From Anaerolineaceae bacterium (lineage in GTDB: Bacteria > Chloroflexota > Anaerolineae > Aggregatilineales > Phototrophicaceae), in assembly GCA_002702065.1 (NCBI GenBank), contig NZXX01000001.1, forward strand, positions 992,001 to 1,056,000: a stretch of 64,000 bases of DNA, read 5' to 3'. Of this stretch, positions 45,239 to 54,546 are shown one piece after another. Numbering within the stretch: the stretch's first letter is position 1; each line of letters begins with the position of its first letter. The translations under genes were made by a program, and so were the position numbers. The notes beneath the pieces were generated by a model, which saw nothing but the letters and a program-made list of their open reading frames with translations, was not told the origin of the DNA and did no database searches.

Positions 45239-46525
45239 ATGAAGAGTCATAAGTTCTCGTTTGTTGGTTTTGTTCTAATCGCGCTGATGGTCCTGTCGTT
45301 GGGTGCTGTTTCGGCACAGGAACCCGTCACCATCGACTGGTGGCACATCAGCACCGAGACATCGCAGGCAGCTTACTGGCAAAGCCTGGCAGATGCTTAT
45401 ACCGCCGAAAATCCCCACGTGACGATTGACATCACTATTCTGGAAAACGCCGCTTTCAAAGACCGTCTGGTGACGGTGATGCAGGCGGGCGACCCGCCGG
45501 ACCTGTTCCAGAGCTGGGGTGGGGCGGTGTTGTGGACTTACGCCAATAATGGTCTGGTTCGGAACATCGAGCCAGAGTTGGCAGGTGAATGGAAAGATTC
45601 GTTCTCGGCAGAGGCAGCCCTCGAACTTTACGGTCAGAATGGTGAATATTACGGCGTGCCCTGGACCTGGGGTGCGGTTGGTATGTTCTATAACAAAGCG
45701 CTGTTCACAGAAGCAGGGCTGGACCCGGAAAATCCCCCCCAGACCTGGGAAGAATTCCTGGCCGCCGTCGAGACTCTCCAGGAAGCCGGTATTACCCCGA
45801 TCTCTCTGGGTGAAAGCGAAAAATGGCCCGGTCACTTCTGGTGGGTGTATCTGGCGCTGCGGCTGGGTGGTGAAGATGCATTCCTGTCGGCATACAATCG
45901 TGAAGGTTCGTTTGCCGATGAGCCATTCGTTCAGGCTGGTGAGTATCTGAAGCAGCTGGTGGACATGGACCCCTTCCCTGAAGGATTCCTCGGTTTAACC
46001 CACCCCGAAATGGAAGGTATCTTCGGCAATGGCGAAGCAGCCATGATGCTGATGGGCCAGTGGGTGCCGGGCGCACAGGCACAGTACAGCGAGAGCGGTG
46101 AAGGCATTGGCGACGAGAACATGGGTTTCTTCAACTTCCCGGCTATAGAAGGCGGTGCCGGAAATGCCGGTGATGTGCTGGGTGGCGGTGATGGTTTTGC
46201 CGTCGGTGCAGATGCCCCTGATGAAACGATTGACTTCCTGAAGTTCATCACCAACGCCGAAAATCAGCGTGCTGGTGCGGAAATCTTCATTGTGCCAGTC
46301 GTCGCTGGTGCTGAGGATGCGGTCGCAGAGGATCCCATCATGCAGGCGATTCTGGAAGCCCGCAACAATGCACCTTACTTCCAGTTGTACTATGATCAGT
46401 TCCTGCCGCCAGCGGTGGGTGGCGCGGTGAACGATGCAGTCGAAACCCTCTTTGCTGGCATGGCTACGCCTGAGGAGGCAGCCCAGGCCATTGAAGAATC
46501 CGCGGCATTTGAACTAAGTCAGTAA
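45239..46525 (+). CDS. Sugar ABC transporter solute-binding protein
   Basis: A family-1 extracellular binding protein of 428 residues. Signal peptide: basic MKSHK, hydrophobic 7-22, and likely cleavage after VSA (AQEP follows); no lipobox cysteine. The body begins ITIDWWHIST-like (VTIDWWHISTETSQ), as in oligosaccharide binders, and has WTWGAVGMFYNKALFTEAGLDPENPPQTWEE. AAAAAGGAGTG is the ribosome site. Tryptophan-rich segments suggest a di- or oligosaccharide ligand. The permeases follow after a hairpin. Confidence 0.9.
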   Translation: MKSHKFSFVGFVLIALMVLSLGAVSAQEPVTIDWWHISTETSQAAYWQSLADAYTAENPHVTIDITILENAAFKDRLVTVMQAGDPPDLFQSWGGAVLWTYANNGLVRNIEPELAGEWKDSFSAEAALELYGQNGEYYGVPWTWGAVGMFYNKALFTEAGLDPENPPQTWEEFLAAVETLQEAGITPISLGESEKWPGHFWWVYLALRLGGEDAFLSAYNREGSFADEPFVQAGEYLKQLVDMDPFPEGFLGLTHPEMEGIFGNGEAAMMLMGQWVPGAQAQYSESGEGIGDENMGFFNFPAIEGGAGNAGDVLGGGDGFAVGADAPDETIDFLKFITNAENQRAGAEIFIVPVVAGAEDAVAEDPIMQAILEARNNAPYFQLYYDQFLPPAVGGAVNDAVETLFAGMATPEEAAQAIEESAAFELSQ

Positions 46526-46535
46526 TTCTGCCAGG

Positions 46536-46589
46536 GAAGATGTGGAGATCGCAGTCATTCGCAGTGGCCTGTCAGATCTCCACATCTTC
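46536..46589 (+). other. Strong stem-loop between binding-protein and permease genes
   Basis: GAAGATGTGGAGATC (46536-46550) and GATCTCCACATCTTC (46575-46589) form a perfect 15-bp stem with a 24-base loop. There is no T-run after it. Such a hairpin after a binding-protein gene commonly protects the upstream message or lowers downstream expression so that the binding protein outnumbers the permeases. Confidence 0.75.
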
Positions 46590-46636
46590 TAACCGGGTGA
46601 AAATTACACCTAGTCAAATTTACCAGAGATCGGATT

Positions 46637-47593
46637 ATGTCTTCAATGCGCTTCCGTGTCCTCCCCACCACATACGAGCAGGCGAAGCAGGGTCAGCAGC
46701 AGCGCGATTGGAGCAAGCTGCTCCTGATTGCAGCCTTTACTCTGCCTGGCATGGTTATCTTCTTTCTTTTCGTATTGATGCCCATTGTTCAGTCTGCGTA
46801 TTTCAGCCTGTATCGATGGGACGGCTTTGGCCCATTAACAAACTTTGTCGGCCTGGCTAATTATGATCGTCTGCTCAATCACTCTATTTTTCAGGGTTCA
46901 CTTTCCCACAGCTTCATCATTATGGGGCTGTCGCTGGCCATACAACTGCCGATGGCGCTGGCACTGGCGCTGATGGTGGGGCGGGGCAAGCTGCACGGCA
47001 AGCGTTTTTTTCGGGCTATTTTGTTTATTCCTTATATTTTTTCAGAAGTTATTACCGCGATTATCTGGCGTTACGTCATGCATCCTGTTGATGGGCTTGC
47101 CAATATGGTACTGGGCACGTTCATTCCGGGGTTCGAACCCATCGGCTGGCTGGCGGATACGAACGTCGTGCTTTACAGCATTTTTATCGTGCTGACGTGG
47201 AAGTATTTCGGCTTCCATATGATCCTGTATATGGCAGGTATCCAATCCATTCCGATGGACCTCGAAGATGCCTCACGTGTGGATGGGGCCACTGAGCTTC
47301 AGGTGCTGCGCTTCATCACCCTGCCGCTGCTGGGCAACACGATTCGCCTGACGGTTTTTCTGTCTGTGCTGGGTTCATTCCAGCAGTTTGTGCTGGTCTG
47401 GGTGCTGACACAGGGTGGACCTGTCAACGCCAGCGAATTGATCGCCACCTACCTCTACAAATATGGTATTCAGCGATTTGCGCTCGGTTATGGCAGCGCT
47501 GTTGCCGTCGTGCTGTTCTGCATCACGCTGATATTCTCGGTGGGTTATCAGCGCATTATCATGAGACAAGATTACGCGAGTGAACGCACATGA
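46637..47593 (+). CDS. Sugar ABC transporter permease, MalF/UgpA type
   Basis: A 318-residue membrane protein with six segments: LLLIAAFTLPGMVIFFLFVLMPIVQSAYFS begins it, GLANYDRLL follows, and the cytoplasmic EAA loop is EDASRVDGATELQVLRFITLPLL. The length and the F-type N-terminus match binding-protein-dependent CUT1 permeases. It overlaps the next permease by ATGA. The soluble-binding gene is 111 bases upstream across the hairpin. Confidence 0.9.
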   Translation: MSSMRFRVLPTTYEQAKQGQQQRDWSKLLLIAAFTLPGMVIFFLFVLMPIVQSAYFSLYRWDGFGPLTNFVGLANYDRLLNHSIFQGSLSHSFIIMGLSLAIQLPMALALALMVGRGKLHGKRFFRAILFIPYIFSEVITAIIWRYVMHPVDGLANMVLGTFIPGFEPIGWLADTNVVLYSIFIVLTWKYFGFHMILYMAGIQSIPMDLEDASRVDGATELQVLRFITLPLLGNTIRLTVFLSVLGSFQQFVLVWVLTQGGPVNASELIATYLYKYGIQRFALGYGSAVAVVLFCITLIFSVGYQRIIMRQDYASERT

Positions 47594-48432
47594 ACCGGGA
47601 ACAAACCCAGCAGTTGGCACAATCCGCGCTTAAGTACGGCCTGCTTGGCCTGCTTTGTCTGGTTATTATGGGGCCGGTGGCGACTGCTATTCTGGGCAGC
47701 ATCCGCACGACCGGCGAGTTCCTGACCACCCCCTTTGGCCTGCCGCAGCATGGTATCCAGTGGCAGAACTATTCCGAAATTCTGATCAACCCTGTGTTCT
47801 GGAACGCGCTCAAAAATAGCTTGGTAATTACGGGCGGCGTCACGATCCTGAACATCACGCTGAGCAGTACGCTGGCTTTTGCGTTCACACGCATTGATTT
47901 TCGCGGGCGCACACTGATGTTCAATATTATTCTGCTGGGCCTGTTGTTCCCGCTGGTGGTGGCGATTTTGCCGATCTTTATTCAGGTGCGTCAGCTTGGC
48001 CTCATCAATAATATGTGGGGTGTTATCCTGCCGCTGGTCGCATTTGGGTTGCCGGGCAGTGTGGTGATCTTGCGCAGCTTCTTCGCCACGATTCCGGGTG
48101 AGCTGGAGGATGCTTCGTATATTGATGGGTGTACGACGTTCGGCTTTTTCTGGTATATCCTGCTGCCGCTGGCACGGCCATCGCTGTTTGCCGTTGCCAC
48201 ATTGCAGATTATCGCCAGCTGGAACGAGTACTTTCTGCCGCTGCTGGTGCTGAACGATCCGGAATTATGGCCGCTGCCGCTGGGTATCATGCAGTTTCAG
48301 GGACAATACGGCACCGATTATGCCCGCATCATGGCTTACGTCACGCTGTTGATTATTCCGGCGGTGCTGTTCTATCTGGTGGCGGAAAAGTATATCGTTA
48401 CAGGCCTGACCGGCGGCGAACTGAAAGGCTGA
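47590..48432 (+). CDS. Sugar ABC transporter permease, MalG/UgpE type
   Basis: The second CUT1 permease, 280 residues, six membrane segments, with the EAA motif EDASYIDGCTTFGFFWYILLPLARPSLFAVATL and the N-terminal TTPFGLPQHGIQWQNY typical of MalG-like proteins. It completes the membrane part of the transporter. No MalK-type ATPase is encoded here, so a shared ATPase elsewhere, as for MsmK, is likely. A hairpin follows at 48447-48477. Confidence 0.9.
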   Translation: MNREQTQQLAQSALKYGLLGLLCLVIMGPVATAILGSIRTTGEFLTTPFGLPQHGIQWQNYSEILINPVFWNALKNSLVITGGVTILNITLSSTLAFAFTRIDFRGRTLMFNIILLGLLFPLVVAILPIFIQVRQLGLINNMWGVILPLVAFGLPGSVVILRSFFATIPGELEDASYIDGCTTFGFFWYILLPLARPSLFAVATLQIIASWNEYFLPLLVLNDPELWPLPLGIMQFQGQYGTDYARIMAYVTLLIIPAVLFYLVAEKYIVTGLTGGELKG

Positions 48433-48747
48433 CGCGCCACCCACCGAGAAATTGTTGCATCCGCTGCTGCAATTTCTGAGGGTGCTTCGGGGCAACTGCC
48501 AGCCTGCTTACCACTTTTGCCAGAGCCAACGTTGAATTTTTTCTGCCTTTCACGTACAATGCGGCGTCAGGCGGTTTGCTGAATGGCGCACCGCAAGCTC
48601 GGCATTTTGAAGCACACATCATACCCATAAACCCACCGCGAAAGCCTTCAGGGGTTCCAAGTTTTGAGAAATCTGGAAGGTGTTTCTGCATCTTTCTTAC
48701 TGCACGATCTTCTAATGAAGATTATATGGTGTTGAATAAGTTTCAAA
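48433..48747. other. Gene-free stretch after ABC operon, hairpin only
   Basis: This interval of about 315 bases holds no coding region I can support. An 8-bp stem AGAAATTG/CAATTTCT (48447-48454, 48470-48477) with a 15-base loop lies 15 bases after the permease stop and may end transcription weakly, though there is no T-run. A minus-strand reading frame (48398-48691) has C-x3-C-x2-C cysteines but overlaps the permease end and lacks a convincing start. Otherwise I see nothing. Confidence 0.5.
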
Positions 48748-48756
48748 TGCTATAAT
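48748..48756 (+). promoter_or_regulatory. Extended -10 promoter of tig-clpP-clpX
   Basis: TGCTATAAT, identical to the element before the epimerase operon, lies 37 bases before the tig start. TTGAAT at 48732 is only 13-14 bases upstream, so it is not a standard -35. Confidence 0.6.
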
Positions 48757-48792
48757 CGTATAGTTTTCTGTACCATCTGCAAGGATATTACC

Positions 48793-50286
48793 TTGAACGT
48801 ACAAACCGAACGACTTGAAGACCATACCGCGCGTTTCACTGTCGAGGTGGAAGCCGACCGGCTCGAAAAAGCGAAACAGGAAGCTGCACGCAAATTGGCT
48901 CGGCGTGTGAACATACCCGGTTTTCGCAAAGGCAAAGCCCCTTATCGCGTGCTGGTCAGCTACCTGGGCGAAGGCGCTATCCTGGAGGATGCCGTTGAAG
49001 TCCTGAGTAATGATGTTTATCGCGACGTCCTGGACTCCGCCGAGGTGGAACCTTATGGTCCGGGTTCGCTCGAAGATTTCAGCCTGGAGCCGCAACCGAC
49101 ATTCAAGTTTGTCGTGCCGTTGCAGCCCACTGCGGAACTGGGCGATTACCGCAGCATCCGGCTGGATTATGAAGCACCGACCGTCGACGACAAAGATGTG
49201 GACGAAGCCATTCGCAACCTGCAAGAACGGGAAGCGGTCATCGAAGAAAGCTCTGCACCGGTGGCTTCTGGTAACCGCGTCACCGTCAGCATGAAGGCGA
49301 TGTACCTCGACGACGATGACGATGAGGAAGAAGCGGAATCCGATGCCGACGACGAAACCGTCGTTGAACCTGAAGCTGAGGATGAGGCCGACTCATCGGA
49401 TGATGACCGCGTGTTCGTCGATAATGACAATCTGGTGTTCCGGTTGAGCACAGAGCAGGAACCGGCCCCCGGTTTTACGGATGCGCTGGTCGGCGCCGCT
49501 GTGGGTGAGCAGCGCGAATTTGAAATCACCTATCCCGATGATGAAGCCGAATACGAACATCTGGCCGGGCGGCACGTCAAATTCGATGTGACGGTCAAGA
49601 AGATCGAGAACGTCACCCTGCCAGAACTGAATGACGACTTCGCGGCGCGGGTTGCCGCCAATATGAATAACGGCGAAGAGGGCGAGGATGAAGCGCCCAA
49701 AACATTGCTGGAACTGCGGATGCAGATTCGCAATGACCTTGAAACCGAAGCCAAGGAACAGGCTGACACAGAGTACAGCCAGAAGGTCCTGGACCAGATC
49801 ATCGAACAGTCAACCTTTGCTTTCCCGGAAGCGCTCATATCGGATGAAGTTCATCATCTGCTTCAGCATGTCGATAATGATCTGCGCCGGCGGGGCATGA
49901 CCCTTGATGATTATATGAAGGTCGCCAACAAGACCCACGAAGACCTGCATGATGATTACCGCGACAATGCGATTGCCTCGATTAAGCGGTCGCTGGCCAT
50001 GCGCGAATTGATCCAGCGTGAAGGTGTGTCGGCTACGGACGATGATATTTCTGCCGAGATTGACCGGATCGCAGAGCGATTTGGCGAACAGGCAGCCGCC
50101 TTCCGCAGTATTTACGAAAGTGACCAGATGCGCGATAACCTGCGCAATGACGTGGCGATGCGTAAGCTGAACGAACGCCTGGCCGCCATCGCCAAAGGTG
50201 AGGCACCGGAACTTGAAACATCAGACTCGGGAGCCGAGAACGTGTCTTCCGAAGAAACGACATCGGTTGAAGGCTCAGAAGAATAA
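48793..50286 (+). CDS. tig: Trigger factor with acidic insert
   Basis: The ribosome-bound chaperone. Residues 1 to about 115 are the ribosome-binding domain with the signature [14 protein letters not shown] (43-54 region). The PPIase-like domain is interrupted by an acidic insert at about 173-210, rich in Asp and Glu ([12 protein letters not shown] and on). The C-terminal helical arms start near 275. At 497 residues it is longer than the usual 430. The start is TTG 48793, set by AAGGA seven bases upstream and by the family's MxVxxxxLED beginning. The C-terminus ends in a Ser/Glu-rich acidic tail. First gene of tig-clpP-clpX. Confidence 0.92.
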   Translation: MNVQTERLEDHTARFTVEVEADRLEKAKQEAARKLARRVNIPGFRKGKAPYRVLVSYLGEGAILEDAVEVLSNDVYRDVLDSAEVEPYGPGSLEDFSLEPQPTFKFVVPLQPTAELGDYRSIRLDYEAPTVDDKDVDEAIRNLQEREAVIEESSAPVASGNRVTVSMKAMYLDDDDDEEEAESDADDETVVEPEAEDEADSSDDDRVFVDNDNLVFRLSTEQEPAPGFTDALVGAAVGEQREFEITYPDDEAEYEHLAGRHVKFDVTVKKIENVTLPELNDDFAARVAANMNNGEEGEDEAPKTLLELRMQIRNDLETEAKEQADTEYSQKVLDQIIEQSTFAFPEALISDEVHHLLQHVDNDLRRRGMTLDDYMKVANKTHEDLHDDYRDNAIASIKRSLAMRELIQREGVSATDDDISAEIDRIAERFGEQAAAFRSIYESDQMRDNLRNDVAMRKLNERLAAIAKGEAPELETSDSGAENVSSEETTSVEGSEE

Positions 50287-50303
50287 AGGAGATACCGCGT
50301 AAT

Positions 50304-50915
50304 ATGGACATCCAAAGCGTAATCCCAATGGTAATTGAGCAAGGCAGTCGTGGGGAACGCGCCTACGATATCTACTCCTTGCTGTTGAAGGAACGAATTG
50401 TACTGCTTGGCACGCCAATCAATGATCAGATCGCAAACCTGATCGTTGCGCAGTTGCTCTATCTTAATGGACAGGATCCGGAACGTCAGATTAATATGTA
50501 TATTAACTCGCCGGGTGGTGTGGTTTATGCGGGTATGGCAATCTATGATGCGATGCAGCAAATCACAGCGCCGGTGAGCACAGTTGCGCTGGGTCTGACA
50601 GCGAGCTTCGGTACGGTGCTGCTGACCGCTGGTGAGAAGGGGCTGCGTTATGCTCTGCCGAATGCCACCATTCACATGCACCAGCCGTTGGGCGGGTCGC
50701 AGGGGCAGGCATCCGATATCGTGATTCAGGCGAACGAGATTATGCGCCTGAAGGAACGCCTGATCGAAGTATTTGTCCATCACACCGGTCAGGATCGGGA
50801 CGTGATCGAACGCGATCAGGACCGTGATATCTACTTCAGCGCGACCCAGGCAGCCGAGTATGGTTTGATTGATACGGTTCTCGAGTCACATAAATTGGGG
50901 GTAAACGGTCGGTGA
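50304..50915 (+). CDS. clpP: ATP-dependent Clp protease proteolytic subunit
   Basis: The tetradecameric serine protease chamber of ClpXP. The 203 residues contain the serine motif [16 protein letters not shown] (usual ASMG is ASFG), the histidine in [18 protein letters not shown] and the aspartate in the [13 protein letters not shown] segment, with [18 protein letters not shown] before. A short N-terminal propeptide or loop ([17 protein letters not shown]) is normal. AAAGGAGA precedes the ATG. Its stop overlaps the clpX GTG as GTGA. Confidence 0.95.
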   Translation: MDIQSVIPMVIEQGSRGERAYDIYSLLLKERIVLLGTPINDQIANLIVAQLLYLNGQDPERQINMYINSPGGVVYAGMAIYDAMQQITAPVSTVALGLTASFGTVLLTAGEKGLRYALPNATIHMHQPLGGSQGQASDIVIQANEIMRLKERLIEVFVHHTGQDRDVIERDQDRDIYFSATQAAEYGLIDTVLESHKLGVNGR

Positions 50916-52210
50916 CGCACAATTATCCTGGTGAACAACGGTGTTCCTTTTGTCGGCGTAGCCATGAAGAGGTTGATCGTCTGATTGCTGGCCCGGACGG
51001 CGTGTTCATCTGCAATTATTGCGTCGACTTGTGCCAGCATATCCTGATCGAAGACAATTCGACCGGCAGCAAACTGCCGACTGAGTTTCATCTTGACCAC
51101 CTGATGTCGCCGCGCGAAATCATGGGGCATCTCGATGAATATGTGGTCGGGCAGGAGCATGCCAAACGCGTTTTGAGCGTGGCAGTTTACAACCACTACA
51201 AGCGTATTCAATCTGATGCTCAGACCGGCGAGGTGGAACTCGAAAAGAGTAATATCCTGATGCTGGGCCCCACCGGCAGCGGCAAAACGCTGCTGGCGCA
51301 AACACTGGCCCGCATTCTCGATGTGCCGTTCTGTATTGCCGATGCGACCGCGCTGACTGAGGCCGGTTACGTGGGTGAAGATGTGGAGAATATCCTGCTG
51401 CGGCTGATACAGGCCGCGGATGGTGATATTGCCCGTGCCGAACGCGGCATCATCTATATCGACGAAATTGACAAAATTTCGCGCAAGTCAAACGACAACC
51501 CGTCGATCACGCGCGATGTGTCGGGTGAGGGTGTGCAGCAGGCCCTGCTCAAGATTGTTGAAGGTACGGTTGCCAATGTACCGCCTCAAGGTGGTCGCAA
51601 GCACCCGCACCAGGAATTCTTGCAGATCGATACGACCAACATCCTGTTTATCTGCGGCGGCATGTTCGATGGGCTGGAAAAGGTGATCGCTTCGCGGCTT
51701 GGCCGTCGGGGTAAAATCGGCTTTTCGACAGGTGCTGACGAACAGGCCGAGCAGACCAAGGAAACCAATCTGCTGCGCCGTGTTAACCCGGAAGATCTGA
51801 TGTCCTTCGGTCTGATACCGGAGTTCGTCGGTCGTATGCCGGTGCTGGTTGGCGTTGATGCGCTAGACAAGGAAGCGCTGGTCAAGATTCTGCTGGAGCC
51901 GAAAAATGCGCTGACCAAGCAGTACCAGCACTTGCTGGCGCTGGATAACGTCGATCTGATCTTTGAACAGTCTGCGCTGGATGCCGCAGCCGACCTGGCC
52001 ATGACACGTGGTACGGGGGCACGCGGCCTGCGTTCGATTGTGGAGAGTTCGCTGCTAGACGTGATGTTCGAAACACCGGGCAGCACAGCGATCCGTAAAG
52101 TTGTTGTGACCGGTGAGGTTATTCATGGGGTTGCTCGCCCGCTCATTTTTGGCGATGGCGACCAGCGGTTTGAATGGCACCCGGATGGGAAACTGATCCC
52201 TGCTGCCTGA
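50912..52210 (+). CDS. clpX: ClpX unfoldase
   Basis: The AAA+ unfoldase partner of ClpP. The zinc-binding domain [31 protein letters not shown] starts it; Walker A is [18 protein letters not shown], Walker [15 protein letters not shown], and sensor II lies in the C-terminal [17 protein letters not shown]. The IGF loop that docks on ClpP is present (GKIGFSTG). 432 residues is typical. A GTG start is used, coupled to clpP. An intrinsic terminator follows. Confidence 0.96.
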   Translation: MTHNYPGEQRCSFCRRSHEEVDRLIAGPDGVFICNYCVDLCQHILIEDNSTGSKLPTEFHLDHLMSPREIMGHLDEYVVGQEHAKRVLSVAVYNHYKRIQSDAQTGEVELEKSNILMLGPTGSGKTLLAQTLARILDVPFCIADATALTEAGYVGEDVENILLRLIQAADGDIARAERGIIYIDEIDKISRKSNDNPSITRDVSGEGVQQALLKIVEGTVANVPPQGGRKHPHQEFLQIDTTNILFICGGMFDGLEKVIASRLGRRGKIGFSTGADEQAEQTKETNLLRRVNPEDLMSFGLIPEFVGRMPVLVGVDALDKEALVKILLEPKNALTKQYQHLLALDNVDLIFEQSALDAAADLAMTRGTGARGLRSIVESSLLDVMFETPGSTAIRKVVVTGEVIHGVARPLIFGDGDQRFEWHPDGKLIPAA

Positions 52211-52237
52211 TTGATAGTTAGCAGCCAGTAATTCTAC

Positions 52238-52273
52238 AGCGCCCCCTTCTATCTAGATCGGGGCGTTGTTTTT
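52238..52273 (+). terminator. Intrinsic terminator after clpX
   Basis: AGCGCCCC (52238-52245) pairs with GGGGCGTT (52260-52267), one G-T pair, with a 14-base loop, followed by GTTTTTA. It stands 28 bases after the clpX stop, before the convergent MBL-fold gene. Confidence 0.8.
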
Positions 52274-52280
52274 ATTGCGG

Positions 52281-52904
52281 CTAAAGCGTTTGTTCGAGCA
52301 GGAGTACTTCGGCATAGCTTTCCGCTTGCCGTCTGAAGGCCTGTGCTTCCAACCGGCTGGCGCCTTCCGGGTGAGAGCCCCAATTGCTGGGGATGACCCA
52401 ACGGGGTTTGAGCTGGTGAACCGCCTCTACCGCCTCATCAACGGTCATCGTGCCTCTGCCATCAATCGGCAAGATGGCGATATCCGGGTGCAAATTCATC
52501 ATTTCCGGTATGAGCTGGGTGTCCCCTGCATAATAAATATCATACAGGTTCAGCGAAATAACGAAGCCCAGTCCGCCTTCTTCGACGGGGTGCCGCCAGT
52601 CGTTGGGAGAATAGGCCGGTACAGCCTTGATACAGACACGATCTTCGGTCATGCTTTGCCAGGGGCGAATCACGGTACAGCCCTCGATTTCGCGGGCGAC
52701 CCGTTCGTTTCCGATAACCAGCGTATGCGCATCGCGCAGTTTGTTGGTGTCTGCCTGAGAACAATGGTCATAATGATCGTGGCTGATGAGGATAATGTCT
52801 GCGGGTTGATCGCCACGCGCTACCCGCCAGGGGTTAATATAAATGCGTGGGGGACCCTGGATCACAAAACTGCCGTGCCCTAACCACTGGATACGATCTA
52901 TCAT
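52281..52904 (-). CDS. MBL-fold metal-dependent hydrolase
   Basis: A 207-residue metallo-beta-lactamase-fold protein of the UPF0173-like type: MIDRIQWLGHGSFVIQG, the metal motif ILISHDHYDHCSQAD, then YYAGDTQLIPEM and RWVIPSNWGSHPEGAS near the end. This small subgroup includes putative RNA or lipid hydrolases without proven substrates. ATG 52904 begins the conserved core; a longer start at 52946 lacks family likeness. It lies alone between the clpX terminator and the wHTH-ATPase promoter. Confidence 0.8.
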   Translation of the reverse strand: MIDRIQWLGHGSFVIQGPPRIYINPWRVARGDQPADIILISHDHYDHCSQADTNKLRDAHTLVIGNERVAREIEGCTVIRPWQSMTEDRVCIKAVPAYSPNDWRHPVEEGGLGFVISLNLYDIYYAGDTQLIPEMMNLHPDIAILPIDGRGTMTVDEAVEAVHQLKPRWVIPSNWGSHPEGASRLEAQAFRRQAESYAEVLLLEQTL

Positions 52905-53004
52905 GGTTGTATGAGCGACCCTTAATTTACCCCGACCAAGATGCACAAACTGACTCGAATGTACCTGATAATCCAGAATTGCTCAAGGGGGATTGCGCGC
53001 CTGC

Positions 53005-53034
53005 TTGTACCGCTTCCGCAGACTGCTGTATAAT
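53005..53034 (+). promoter_or_regulatory. Promoter of winged-helix AAA+ ATPase gene
   Basis: TTGTAC (53005-53010) and TATAAT (53029-53034) with 18-base spacing lie about 140 bases before ATG 53175, with TGCTG just ahead of the -10. The leader between has no gene. Confidence 0.55.
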
Positions 53035-53174
53035 GAACGGGAGTGGCTTAAATCGGGTATGCTCGCGTTAGAAAACACATACCGACCTGTACACGTTGCT
53101 AATCTTAACCTCCGCTGTCGTGTATGGTGATATGATAATCCAAAGTCAAAGACATCCAGTGAGGTTTTCGGCTT

Positions 53175-54542
53175 ATGACAGATCGGCCTATTCCCAGTCT
53201 TCAAAAACCTGCTCAGATCAAGAGTCTGAGCTCACAATCCGGTACAGGATCACTTGATCCGAACGACAACGCCTGGAATCCACCAGCGATAACCAGTATT
53301 GAAGATACCGGATTGAATTTGCTCGCTATCGGTGATCTTGTGCTCAAAGTCCTCTACTACGGGGGCGTGATGAGCGGTCTCAAGATTTCCGACACGGTCA
53401 AATTGCCATACACCGGCGTGCTTGACCCGGTCATGGAATTTCTCAAACGCGAAAAGTTTGTCGAGGTACGCGGCAGTTCCGGTTTTGGTGAATCCTCGTT
53501 TCAGTACCTGATTACGGACAAGGGGTCCGAGAAGGCGCGTGAAGCGATGGAACGGTCCCAGTATGCCGGGCCAGCGCCTGTGCCGCTCAATGTCTATATT
53601 GAATCGGCGCATTTGCAGAATCGCAAGAAGCTGATCGTTCATCAGGAAGACTTGCGTAAAGTGATGACCAACCTGGTGGTGAGCGACGAAATGCTTAGCC
53701 GAATTGGTCCAGCGGTCAACTCTGGCCGGTCTATCTTCCTGTACGGCCCGCCCGGTAACGGCAAGACCACGATGTCCGAGAAGATTGGCCGGATGATTCT
53801 GGGCGATGACATCTGGATTCCGTATTCCATCGACGTGGACGGCCAGATCGTGCAGGTGTTCGATAACGTGAATCACGAGCTATCGGATCAGCCGACGGTG
53901 CGGCCAAAAGGCAGCACAGGTGTAAATGCCGACGCACGTTGGGTCAAGATCAAACGCCCGATGATTATGGTTGGTGGTGAGCTGACCATGGCCGGGCTGG
54001 ACCTGGTTTACAATGACACCAACAAATTCTATGAAGCACCATTTCAGGTCAAGGCCAATGGCGGGATGTTCCTGATTGACGACTTTGGTCGGCAGCAGGT
54101 ACGTCCGAAAGACCTGCTCAACCGGTGGATTGTGCCATTGGAAAAAGGGGTGGACTTCCTCACGCTGAACAATGGCCGCAAGATCGAAGTGCCGTTCTTC
54201 GTGCTGATCGTCTTCTCAACCAACCTTGATCCGAAAGACCTGGTTGACGAAGCTTTTCTGCGGCGTATTCGCTATAAGATTGAAGTGGTCAACCCGACCT
54301 ACGATGAATTCCGCGAGCTGTTTAAATTGATGTGCCGCATCCTGAAGGTTCCTTACAACGAACAGGGCCTGGCTTACCTGCTGAACGAGTGGTACATCAA
54401 GCATGATCGAGACCTGCGTTTCGTTCATCCACGCGATATTCTGTCCCAGTTGATCGATATTGCGACCTATCTCAACAAACCGCCCGCATTGACCAAAGAG
54501 CTAATTGACCAGGCGTGTCTCTCGTATTTCGTTGAATTGTAG
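53175..54542 (+). CDS. AAA+ ATPase with N-terminal winged helix
   Basis: A 455-residue protein with unknown target. A disordered N-terminus (1-40) is followed by a winged-helix domain at about 48-128 (LAIGDLVLKVLYYGGVMSGLKISD, VMEFLKREKFVEVRG, YLITDKGSEKARE). The AAA+ module has Walker A LYGPPGNGKTTM (191-198), Walker B GMFLIDDFGR near 296-300 and sensor STNLDPKDLVDEAFLRRIRYKIE. It looks like a single-copy chaperone-type ATPase rather than MoxR. It is followed after four bases by a protein with a degenerate receiver domain, its likely partner. Confidence 0.78.
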   Translation: MTDRPIPSLQKPAQIKSLSSQSGTGSLDPNDNAWNPPAITSIEDTGLNLLAIGDLVLKVLYYGGVMSGLKISDTVKLPYTGVLDPVMEFLKREKFVEVRGSSGFGESSFQYLITDKGSEKAREAMERSQYAGPAPVPLNVYIESAHLQNRKKLIVHQEDLRKVMTNLVVSDEMLSRIGPAVNSGRSIFLYGPPGNGKTTMSEKIGRMILGDDIWIPYSIDVDGQIVQVFDNVNHELSDQPTVRPKGSTGVNADARWVKIKRPMIMVGGELTMAGLDLVYNDTNKFYEAPFQVKANGGMFLIDDFGRQQVRPKDLLNRWIVPLEKGVDFLTLNNGRKIEVPFFVLIVFSTNLDPKDLVDEAFLRRIRYKIEVVNPTYDEFRELFKLMCRILKVPYNEQGLAYLLNEWYIKHDRDLRFVHPRDILSQLIDIATYLNKPPALTKELIDQACLSYFVEL

Positions 54543-54546
54543 GCTG

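Noticed and set aside
48398..48691. 97-codon minus-strand frame with C-x3-C-x2-C cysteines after the ABC operon
   Set aside because: It overlaps the permease end, has a weak ribosome site and no recognised family; it might be a remnant but cannot be supported.
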